64,000 bases of DNA. It comes from Poseidonibacter parvus. GTDB taxonomy: Bacteria; Campylobacterota; Campylobacteria; Campylobacterales; Arcobacteraceae. Shown in pieces: positions 57,146-64,000 of the stretch. A program made the position numbers and the translations under genes. The notes under the pieces were generated by a model that was not told where the DNA came from, did not search any database, and saw nothing but the letters and a program-made list of their open reading frames with translations. The stretch is from NCBI RefSeq assembly GCF_001956695.1, contig NZ_CP019070.1, positions 2,728,001 through 2,792,000 on the forward strand, in the 5' to 3' direction. Numbering within the stretch: the stretch's first letter is position 1; each line of letters opens with the position of its first letter.

Positions 57146-58177
57146 GTGTTTTTAGATAAATTAATTGGTCTATTTTCAAGTGATATGGCTATTGACTTAG
57201 GGACTGCAAATACAATTGTTTCAGTAAAAGGAAAAGGTATCATTATAAATGAACCTTCTGTTGTTGCTGTACAAAATGATAAATATGGTCGTGATAAAAT
57301 TTTAGCAGTTGGACAAGAAGCTAAACAAATGATTGGAAAAACTCCTTTGAATATTCAAGCAGTTCGTCCTATGCAAGATGGTGTTATTGCTGATTTTGAA
57401 ATGACTGAAAGAATGATTAGATATTTCATTGAAAAAGCACATTCAAGAAAATCATTTATTCGTCCAAGAATCATCATTTGTATCCCTTATGGAATTACTC
57501 AAGTTGAAAGAAAAGCAGTTGAAGAATCAGCTATGAGTGCAGGTGCAAGAGAAGTATTCTTAGTAGAAGAACCAATGGCAGCTGCAATTGGTGCAGGAAT
57601 TCCTGTATCAGATCCTTCTGGTTATGTAGTTGTTGATATTGGTGGAGGTACAACTGAAATTGGTGTAACTTCACTTGGTGGGCTTGTATTATCAAAGTCT
57701 ATTAAAGTTGCTGGTGATAAATTTGATAAGTCAATTATCGAACATGTAAGACAAAACTTTAATCTTTATATTGGGGAGAGAACAGCTGAAAATATCAAAA
57801 TTGAAATTGGAACTGCTGTAAAACTTGATACTGAATTAAAAATTAAAGTAAAAGGTAGAGATAATTCTGGCTTACTTTCAACTGTTGAACTTGGAAGTGA
57901 AGGTGTTAGGTCTGCAATTAAAGAACCTCTTAAAGAAATTGTTTCTGCTGTTCGTTCAGTATTAGAAGAGATGCCACCTGATTTAGCAGGTGATGTTGTT
58001 GATAATGGAGTAATCCTTACAGGTGGTGGTGCTTTAATTAGAGGTATTGATGTATATCTTGCTGATATTATTAAACTTCCTGTAAAAGTTGCAGAAGATC
58101 CATTATTAGCAGTTGCTTATGGTACAAGCAATGTATTAGATGAGGATGCTTTACTTAAACTAATAACTAATGCGTAA
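57146..58177 (+). CDS. mreB: Rod-shape protein MreB
   Basis: Actin-like protein that organises lateral cell-wall growth; 343 residues. The phosphate-1 motif is IDLGTANT, phosphate-2 is VVDIGGGTTEI, and the adenosine motif is ILTGGGALIRG. The start is GTG 57146 after AAAAAGGAT; an ATG at 57144 is in another frame and stops at once. Overlaps mreC by 8 bp. Confidence 0.96.
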   Translation: MFLDKLIGLFSSDMAIDLGTANTIVSVKGKGIIINEPSVVAVQNDKYGRDKILAVGQEAKQMIGKTPLNIQAVRPMQDGVIADFEMTERMIRYFIEKAHSRKSFIRPRIIICIPYGITQVERKAVEESAMSAGAREVFLVEEPMAAAIGAGIPVSDPSGYVVVDIGGGTTEIGVTSLGGLVLSKSIKVAGDKFDKSIIEHVRQNFNLYIGERTAENIKIEIGTAVKLDTELKIKVKGRDNSGLLSTVELGSEGVRSAIKEPLKEIVSAVRSVLEEMPPDLAGDVVDNGVILTGGGALIRGIDVYLADIIKLPVKVAEDPLLAVAYGTSNVLDEDALLKLITNA

Positions 58178-58988
58178 ATTCTTATTTATTATCCTTTTTC
58201 TTATAATTAGTTTGTTATATCTCTTTGAGATTGACAATCTAATTATTAAAAAATTCACATTTTTTAATGACCTTAAACTTTCTTATATAAATAAAGTAAT
58301 AGGCATATCAACAACAGTTGAAAAATACTTTAATCAAGCAAGTACTATTGAAGAACTTCGAATTCAAAATAATGAATTAAAAGAGTATAAAATACTTTAC
58401 ACTGCAACACAAAAACAACTTGATACAATTAAAGAGTTTGTTATCACAATGGATGCAGATGAATCAAAACCAAATATTTCTTTGGCGAAAGTATTATCTT
58501 ATATAAATTTTAATGATTTTACAAAAGTATGGCTTGATCAAAAAAAAGATGATAATTCTATTTTAGGATTAATAACAGAAGAGTATGCAGCAGGAATTGT
58601 AGTAAATCAAAATGGGAAATCAGTAGCACTTTTAAATGGTAATAAAGAGTGCTCTTATGCAGTTTTCATTGGAGAAGATAAGATTCCAGGAATTATCACT
58701 TCTTCAAGTGATGGTAAAAATCTACTTATTAAATATATTCCAATTTGGTCTGAAATTAAAATCGGTGATGAAGTTATAACTTCAGGCATGGATAATATAT
58801 TTTTTGAAGGTTTAAAAGTAGGTAGAATTGTGGAAGAAAACACACTTCCTGATATGAGAACAGCTGTAATTAAACCTTATGCAAATGTATTAAAAAAGAA
58901 ATACTTTTATACATACAAACACTATTCACATAATAAAAAAGATATAGAAAAACCTATAGAAAAAGATACAAAAGCTACTAATAAGTAG
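58170..58988 (+). CDS. mreC: Rod-shape protein MreC
   Basis: A 272-residue bitopic protein: one membrane segment (about 2-18), a coiled coil (about 55-95) and the periplasmic beta-barrel domain (VLSYINFNDFTKVWLDQ, VITSGMDNIFFEGLKVG). It links MreB to wall synthases. The C-terminal tail is Lys-rich and overlaps the convergent ribE by 11 bp. Confidence 0.9.
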   Translation: MRKFLFIILFLIISLLYLFEIDNLIIKKFTFFNDLKLSYINKVIGISTTVEKYFNQASTIEELRIQNNELKEYKILYTATQKQLDTIKEFVITMDADESKPNISLAKVLSYINFNDFTKVWLDQKKDDNSILGLITEEYAAGIVVNQNGKSVALLNGNKECSYAVFIGEDKIPGIITSSSDGKNLLIKYIPIWSEIKIGDEVITSGMDNIFFEGLKVGRIVEENTLPDMRTAVIKPYANVLKKKYFYTYKHYSHNKKDIEKPIEKDTKATNK

Positions 58989-59595
58989 CCATTATCTTAT
59001 CTACTTGATCCCAAGTCATCTTATCTTTTTTATCATCTTTTTTGAACATATTAAAAATATATCTTGCGAACATATCTGTTTCTAAATTTACTTTTGTTCC
59101 AACTTTATATCCTTTGAAAAGAGTATTTTCAATTGTATGAGGGATTACTGTAAGTCTAAAAGAATCTTCCATAACTTCATTAACAGTTAAAGAAACACCA
59201 TCAATTGTAATTGAACCTTTTGGAATAATATATTTTGAATATTCACAAGGAAGGTCGATAAAAAAATCTGTAGAATTACCATTATTTTTAATAGCACTTA
59301 TTGTTCCTAAGCAGTCAACATGACCTTGAACAATATGACCTTCAAATCTATCACCCATCATCATAGCAGGTTCAATATGAACTTTATTTTTGTAGTTTTC
59401 CATTGCCAAAATCTTTTGAGATTCAGGAGATAATTCAACTGTAAAAGTATCTTTTAAAATTTTTACAACTGTTAAACACGCTCCATTAATTGCAATTGAA
59501 TCACCAATTTTAGGTGAGTATTTTGCTTTTAATGTTAGGTAATTATTATTAAAACTTTCAACTTTTGCCATCTCGCGAATAAGACCTGTAAACAC
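58978..59595 (-). CDS. ribE: Riboflavin synthase, alpha chain
   Basis: Dismutates two 6,7-dimethyl-8-ribityllumazine molecules to riboflavin. The 205-residue protein has two lumazine-binding repeats: MFTGLIREM... INGACLTV and GHIVQGHVD ... IDGVSLTVNEV. The start is GTG 59595, which gives the conserved MFTGLI opening. It is convergent with mreC. Confidence 0.95.
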   Translation of the reverse strand: MFTGLIREMAKVESFNNNYLTLKAKYSPKIGDSIAINGACLTVVKILKDTFTVELSPESQKILAMENYKNKVHIEPAMMMGDRFEGHIVQGHVDCLGTISAIKNNGNSTDFFIDLPCEYSKYIIPKGSITIDGVSLTVNEVMEDSFRLTVIPHTIENTLFKGYKVGTKVNLETDMFARYIFNMFKKDDKKDKMTWDQVDKIMATY

Positions 59596-59622
59596 TTAAA
59601 AAACCTTTTGATAAAATTAAGG

Positions 59623-59628
59623 TATAAT
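59623..59628 (+). promoter_or_regulatory. Candidate -10 box upstream of mnmG
   Basis: TATAAT with TTTTGATA about 15 bp before it, in the 170-bp divergent gap between ribE and mnmG. It would give a leader of about 130 bases, in which I see no clear structured element. Confidence 0.35.
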
Positions 59629-59765
59629 ATCGAAAATATGTTAAGAAGCTAATTTTATCACTTATCCAAAAGCTTTATTTGCTTTTTAATAAAACCTATA
59701 TTTGAAAATTCAAACATAAATAAAATACTATAAAATATAAAAGAATACATGATTTAAGGAAGAAA

Positions 59766-61634
59766 ATGAAATATGATGTAATTGTTGTTGGTGGTGGCCA
59801 CGCAGGTATTGAAGCATCACTAGCAAGTGCTAGAATGGGAAAACAAACTCTATTAATTACTATGTTAGTTGAGCAAATTGGAGCAGCTTCATGTAATCCA
59901 GCTGTTGGTGGTCTTGCAAAAGGTCACTTAGTAAGAGAGCTTGATGCAATTGGTGGAGAAATGGGTCTTTGTACAGATGCAACTGGAATTCAATTTAGAA
60001 TTTTAAATGCTTCAAAAGGTGCAGCAGTTCAAGGAAGCCGTGCTCAAATTGATATGGATAAATACAGAGAATATATGAGAAAAGTTTGTCATAATACTCC
60101 TAACTTAGAAATATATCAAGATGAAGTATCAAACTTACTTGTTAAAAATGAAAATGAAGTTTATGGGGTAAAAACAAAACTTGGTGAAGAGTTTGAAGCT
60201 AAAAAAGTAATCATCACAACTGGAACTTTTATGAAAGGTTTAATCCATATTGGCCAAAGCCAATACGAAGCTGGACGAGCTTGGGAATTACCCTCTTCAA
60301 CTCTTTCAACACAATTAAAAGAACTAGGGTTAAATGTTGGACGACTTAAAACAGGAACACCTGCAAGAATTGATGGAAACTCTATAAATTTTGAAAATAT
60401 GGATGCACATGGTGGAGATGTACAACCTGCACCATTTTCTTTTAGAACAAATAAAAGTGAGTTTAAACCAACACAATACCCTTGTTATATCACATATACA
60501 AATCTTGATACACACGGCACTATTACTTCAAACTTTGATAGAGCACCACTTTTTACAGGTCAAATTCAAGGAAGTGGTCCAAGATATTGTCCAAGTATTG
60601 AAGATAAAGTAAATAGATTCTCTGAACGTGATAGACATCAGTTATTTTTAGAACCACAAACTTCAATGTGTACAGAATACTATATAAATGGTTTAAGTAC
60701 CTCACTTCCTATTGATGTTCAAAAAGAGATGATTCATTCTATCTCAGGACTTGAAAATGCAAAAATTATCAGATATGGATATGCAATTGAATATGATTAT
60801 GTAGACCCAACTGAATTAAAACATACACTAGAAACAAAGAAAGTTAAAAACCTTTATAATGCAGGACAAATTAATGCAACAACAGGTTATGAAGAAGCTG
60901 CATCACAAGGTCTAATGGCAGGTATTAATGCATGTTTAGCAATTGATGGAAAAGAGCCATTTATCTTAAGACGAGATGAGGGATATATTGGAGTTTTAAT
61001 TGATGATTTAGTTACAAAAGGTACTAATGAACCATATAGAATGTTTACTTCACGTGCTGAGTATAGACTTCTTTTAAGAGAAGAAAATGCAGACCTTAGA
61101 CTTTCTAAATATGGTCATGACTTAGGTCTAATCGATGATGAAACATACGCAAAAGTTGAAAACAAAAGAAAAGTCTTAAATGATGCAGTTGAGTTTATGT
61201 CAAATGAATGGTTTACATCAAAAAAAGAAAACCTTGAATTACTTGAAGAAATTGGTGAAGATAAAATCAAAGATAGAGCACTTTTAATTGATATTGTAGG
61301 AAGAAACACAGTTAATAATGAAAAGTTTGATAAATTAGTTCCAAGTTTAGCAAATACAGACTCATATTTAAAAGAGCAAATTATTATTGAAGCTAAATAT
61401 TATAGATATATTTTAAAGCAGCAAAAACAAATTGATAAAATGAAAAAGATGCTAAAACTAAAAATTCCTGAAAACTTTGATTTTAGAGGAGTTGCGGGAC
61501 TTTCAAATGAAGCTGTAGAAAAACTAGAAAAATTTAAGCCACCTACACTATTTAATGCAAGCGAAATATCAGGTATTACGCCTGCTGCTATTGATATTAT
61601 TCACTTAAATATAAACTTAAATAATAAAAAATAA
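59766..61634 (+). CDS. mnmG: tRNA uridine modification enzyme MnmG
   Basis: FAD protein that, with MnmE, adds the carboxymethylaminomethyl group to U34 of tRNAs. The 622 residues are full length. FAD motif [13 protein letters not shown] lies at residues 6-18; [20 protein letters not shown] (20 residues), RGSRAQID-type [14 protein letters not shown], and the C-terminal helical domain with [11 protein letters not shown] follow. Ribosome site AAGGAAGAAA. Confidence 0.97.
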   Translation: MKYDVIVVGGGHAGIEASLASARMGKQTLLITMLVEQIGAASCNPAVGGLAKGHLVRELDAIGGEMGLCTDATGIQFRILNASKGAAVQGSRAQIDMDKYREYMRKVCHNTPNLEIYQDEVSNLLVKNENEVYGVKTKLGEEFEAKKVIITTGTFMKGLIHIGQSQYEAGRAWELPSSTLSTQLKELGLNVGRLKTGTPARIDGNSINFENMDAHGGDVQPAPFSFRTNKSEFKPTQYPCYITYTNLDTHGTITSNFDRAPLFTGQIQGSGPRYCPSIEDKVNRFSERDRHQLFLEPQTSMCTEYYINGLSTSLPIDVQKEMIHSISGLENAKIIRYGYAIEYDYVDPTELKHTLETKKVKNLYNAGQINATTGYEEAASQGLMAGINACLAIDGKEPFILRRDEGYIGVLIDDLVTKGTNEPYRMFTSRAEYRLLLREENADLRLSKYGHDLGLIDDETYAKVENKRKVLNDAVEFMSNEWFTSKKENLELLEEIGEDKIKDRALLIDIVGRNTVNNEKFDKLVPSLANTDSYLKEQIIIEAKYYRYILKQQKQIDKMKKMLKLKIPENFDFRGVAGLSNEAVEKLEKFKPPTLFNASEISGITPAAIDIIHLNINLNNKK

Positions 61635-61658
61635 AGGTACCACTTAGGTATCTTTATT
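61630..61658 (+). terminator. Terminator of mnmG
   Basis: 12-bp stem AATAAAGGTACC / GGTATCTTTATT (one G-T wobble) with a 5-base loop, overlapping the mnmG stop codon. Confidence 0.7.
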
Positions 61659-61690
61659 AAAACTCAAACTTCTTTATTAAACAAAAATGA

Positions 61691-61696
61691 TATAAT
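61691..61696 (+). promoter_or_regulatory. Candidate -10 box of CHASE kinase gene
   Basis: TATAAT 41 bp before the CHASE-domain gene start, after the mnmG terminator. Confidence 0.4.
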
Positions 61697-61736
61697 AATT
61701 ACTATTTAACTTTAAATTACCCTAGAAGGTTATTTT

Positions 61737-62576
61737 ATGAATTATAAATTTAAAAAATTCTATTTATTACTACTTGTTATAGGAATTTTAAGCAGCCTAA
61801 CTTTAGGTTATTTTTCATATAAAAACTTCTTAGAAAAAGAACAAATACAATTTGATTTTCACTCAAAAAATATTATTAAACAAATTGAAAATAGAATGGA
61901 TACCTATAGAGAAATTCTTCATAGTGGTGAAGGTTTTTTTGAAGCTTCAAATGATGTTAATAGAAAAGAATGGAATATATTTGTAAATAAATTACAAATT
62001 CAAAAATATTTTCCAGGTATTCAAGGTTTAGGATATAGTGTTGTTTTAAAAGAAGATGAATTACAAACAAATATAAAAAATATTAGAGATGAAGGATTTC
62101 CTTATTACGATATTCATCCAAAAGGTAAAAGAGAGGTATACACTTCAATAATTTATATTGAGCCTTTTGACTCAAGAAATAAAAGAGCCTTTGGTTACGA
62201 TATGTATTCTCAAGAACAACGACGAGAAGCTATGAATAGAACTATTGAAACAGGTTTACCTGCTCTATCTACAAAGGTTACACTAGTTCAAGAAAATGGA
62301 ACTGATGTACAAACTGGATTTCTTCTATATACACCTCATTACAAAAATACTGATTTAAATACTAAAGAACAAAGATATAAAGCAATTAAAGGTTTTGTAT
62401 ATGCAGTATTTAGAACAAAAGATTTTTTAAATGCAGCAATTGGTAATTCATTAGAGATTATAAATATAAAAATGTATGATGGCAATATAAAAAATGCACA
62501 GACACTTTTTTATGACTCAAGTACGAAAGAAAATAAAGACAACACCTTTGTTAATACTATAACGATGAAACTTGAT
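61737..62576 (+). pseudogene. CHASE-domain sensor kinase, 5' part cut by IS
   Basis: A membrane sensor: one N-terminal membrane segment (about 9-28) followed by a periplasmic CHASE domain (KYFPGIQGLGYSVVLK, YDMYSQEQRREAMNRTIETG, cited by its start, and FLLYTPHYK). The native sequence ends at base 62576 within the CHASE region; the frame then runs 18 codons into the IS and stops at 62630. The second membrane segment and the histidine-kinase core are lost from this reading frame. A GHKL fragment continues beyond the IS. Probably non-functional, at most a truncated secreted sensor. Confidence 0.8.
62572..62576 (+). repeat. Left flanking repeat of the IS (TTGAT)
   Basis: TTGAT directly before the left inverted repeat; the same five bases follow the right inverted repeat at 63864-63868. 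Fits a 5-bp target duplication of an IS3-family element. Confidence 0.7.
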
Positions 62577-62648
62577 TGGAGTGGTAACATGAATTCATAC
62601 TCGGAATTTAACAATTCTGAGATAAAATAAAATGAATAAAGGTTACAA

Positions 62649-62945
62649 ATGAGAAAGAGTAAATACAGTAAAGAGTTCAAAGATTCCACAGTACAATTAA
62701 TTTTAAATGATGGTGAAAGCGTTGTAAAAGTAGCAAAAGATTTAGGTTTAAATACAAAGACATTATATCATTGGGTTACTATATATAAAAAAGCTCATAA
62801 TATACCAATACGAGATATAAATTCTTCTTCTAAAGAAAGTGATAATGAAGAACTAAAACGACTGAGACGTGAGAATAAAATACTAAAACAAGAAAGAGAC
62901 ATTTTAAAAAAGGCAGCAGCATACTTCGCAAAAGAAACTCTATAA
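62649..62945 (+). CDS. IS3-family OrfA
   Basis: A 98-residue DNA-binding protein: helix-turn-helix of the HTH_Tnp_1 type (YSKEFKDSTVQLILNDG ... GLNTKTLYHWV) and a leucine-zipper-like helix (LKRLRRENKILKQERDILKK, 20 residues). The reading frame crosses the A6G slippery site near its end, so it also forms the N-terminus of the OrfAB transposase. Confidence 0.93.
   Translation: MRKSKYSKEFKDSTVQLILNDGESVVKVAKDLGLNTKTLYHWVTIYKKAHNIPIRDINSSSKESDNEELKRLRRENKILKQERDILKKAAAYFAKETL
62906..62912 (+). promoter_or_regulatory. Programmed -1 frameshift site A-AAA-AAG
   Basis: Seven bases AAAAAAG sit in the orfA frame as TTA AAA AAG, the canonical slippery heptamer. A -1 slip continues without stop through the IFENKKSFSIKLMCK segment into orfB, giving a fused OrfAB transposase. 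Confidence 0.85.
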
Positions 62946-62992
62946 GGTATGCTTGGATATTTGAGAATAAAAAGAGTTTTAGCATTAAGCTT

Positions 62993-63823
62993 ATGTGTAA
63001 AGTTGTTAAAGTAGATTTATCTTCTTATTACCATTGGATAAAAACAGGGTCTGTTGTAAAAAAAGTAGATAAAAAACTTAATGAATTAATTGAGATTATT
63101 TTTCTTCAAGGTAGGAATAACTACGGTACTCGTAGGATTAGAGATAAACTAAAAGAATTATATGGATTAATTATTTCAAGAAGACGTATTTCAAATATCA
63201 TGAAAGATTTAAATCTAAAAGTTAAAATGAAAAGAAGATATAAAAATACAACTGATTCTAATCATAATCTGCCAATTGCACCTAATATCTTAAATAGAGA
63301 CTTTTATGCTTCAAGTCCAGATCAAAAATATGTAGGGGATATTACTTACATTCCAACAGGTGAAGGCTGGTTATATTTAGCAACGGTAATTGACCTATAC
63401 TCAAGAAAAGTAGTTGGCTGGAGCATGGATGATACGATGAAAGTATCATTGGTAAATGATGCATTAAGTATGGCAATACTTCATAGGAATCCACCTTCTG
63501 GACTCATTTGGCACACAGATAGAGGCTCACAATATGCTTCTTATAGCCATAAAGATTTATTATTAAAAAACAATATTACACAAAGTATGAGTCGAAAAGG
63601 CAATTGCTGGGACAATTCTGTTGCTGAGAGTTTTTTTAAATCATTGAAACAAGAATTAGTTTATAACACATATTTTTATACAAAGAAACAAGCTAAAAAA
63701 GAGATATTTGAATATATTGAATTTTATTATAATAGAGTTAGAAGTCATAGTTATGTAGGAAATTTATCTCCTGTTAAATTTGAAGAAAAACAAAATGCGT
63801 TACAAAGTGAAATGGTGGCTTAG
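62993..63823 (+). CDS. IS3-family OrfB transposase (DDE)
   Basis: The open frame from ATG 62993 has 276 residues; by frameshift the -1 frame extends back to 62906. The rve integrase core has Asp in YVGDITYIPT, Asp in IWHTDRGSQYAS and Glu in NSVAESFFKSLKQEL, the DDE triad. An N-terminal HTH_21-like region (NYGTRRIRDKLKELYG) precedes it. Cuts and joins the element ends. Confidence 0.95.
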   Translation: MCKVVKVDLSSYYHWIKTGSVVKKVDKKLNELIEIIFLQGRNNYGTRRIRDKLKELYGLIISRRRISNIMKDLNLKVKMKRRYKNTTDSNHNLPIAPNILNRDFYASSPDQKYVGDITYIPTGEGWLYLATVIDLYSRKVVGWSMDDTMKVSLVNDALSMAILHRNPPSGLIWHTDRGSQYASYSHKDLLLKNNITQSMSRKGNCWDNSVAESFFKSLKQELVYNTYFYTKKQAKKEIFEYIEFYYNRVRSHSYVGNLSPVKFEEKQNALQSEMVA

Positions 63824-63863
63824 GGATAAGCAAAAAAGTGTATGAATTTTAGTTACCTCTCCA

Positions 63864-64000
63864 TTGATATTATTGATTCAGGAATAGGAATTTCAAAAGA
63901 TAAGCAAAACAAACTATTTAAAGGTTTTTCTCAAATTGATACTTCTAATACAAGAGAATATGGAGGAAGTGGATTAGGACTTGTTATTTCTCAAAACTTA
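63864..64000 (+). pseudogene. Histidine kinase GHKL fragment after the IS
   Basis: Open to the window end, in frame with IIDSGIGIS (G1 box), LFKGFSQIDTSNTREYGGSG (F box, 20 residues) and GLGLVISQNL (G2 box) of a HATPase_c domain. The N box, phospho-acceptor His domain and membrane segment that should lie between this and the CHASE part are absent. An ATG in the IS right end (63842) is in frame with it. Continues beyond the window. Confidence 0.75.

Larger units (their letters stand above)
62577..63863 (+). mobile_element. Complete IS3-family insertion sequence
   Basis: A 1287-bp element bounded by imperfect 24-bp inverted repeats at 62577-62600 and 63840-63863 that agree at 20 positions (both begin TGGAG, then GGTAAC, then AATTCATAC). 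They start with TG and end with CA, as usual in this family. It carries orfA and orfB with a frameshift site between them and is flanked by 5-bp direct repeats. All parts look intact, so it may be active. Confidence 0.93.

Overview
The window looks like a chromosomal segment of a campylobacterotal bacterium, most likely an Arcobacter-type species (Arcobacteraceae). The evidence is very low GC (by eye about 30 percent or less), a complex I operon in which NuoE and NuoF are replaced by two atypical proteins as in Campylobacter and Helicobacter, MqnD of the futalosine menaquinone route, and gene orders typical of the phylum (recA-eno-ftsB-like-AMIN; fabZ-lpxA-clpX-mreB-mreC; topA near bioB). I saw no rRNA, tRNA or CRISPR array.

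Layout. 1-3766: a truncated Suv3-like helicase diverges from trmA, followed by a DUF234-type ATPase. 3922-9185: flagellin, a small unknown gene, recA, eno, an FtsB/DivIC-like protein and an AMIN-domain protein. 9156-16388, minus strand: CPA2 antiporter, bioB, a YfcE-like phosphoesterase, topA with a Lys/Ala-rich tail, murB, mqnD and a lysozyme-fold exported protein. 16442-30353, minus strand: the 14-gene complex I operon (nuoA-B-C-D, NuoE-like, NuoF-replacing protein, nuoG-N). 30572-36323: an AAA+ ATPase, a small membrane protein, two Sel1-repeat lipoproteins, nfo and an NDH-2-like flavoprotein.

36424-52369 is the accessory part. It holds three exported proteins with LPP20/FlgT-N-like domains, a WYL-domain regulator with a clear inverted-repeat operator, two micro-ORFs, a zinc-ribbon membrane protein, two lipoproteins, a membrane protein, and two tandem SulP-STAS-cNMP transporters. 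The transporters sit at the end of an operon headed by an LPP20-like/DUF4384-like exported protein. That operon diverges, across 82 bp, from two exported caspase-family (C14) proteases, one with ankyrin repeats and one a probable lipoprotein. This divergent caspase/DUF4384/SulP locus is my best candidate for an undescribed system. The operator GGACA-N6-TGTCC occurs at the WYL promoter and, exactly or with one mismatch, at two further promoters within 3 kb, which suggests a local regulon.

52500-61634 returns to housekeeping: queH-lpxB, fabZ-lpxA-clpX-mreB-mreC, convergent ribE, and mnmG. From 61737 a CHASE-domain sensor kinase gene is interrupted by a complete IS3-family element (62577-63863, with inverted repeats, a 5-bp flanking repeat and an A6G frameshift site). 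Only the GHKL ATPase end of a kinase follows, up to the window edge.

Start choice matters in several genes. GTG is used for eno, mreB and ribE, TTG for mqnD and queH, and one lipoprotein (48002-48385) appears to start at ATT.
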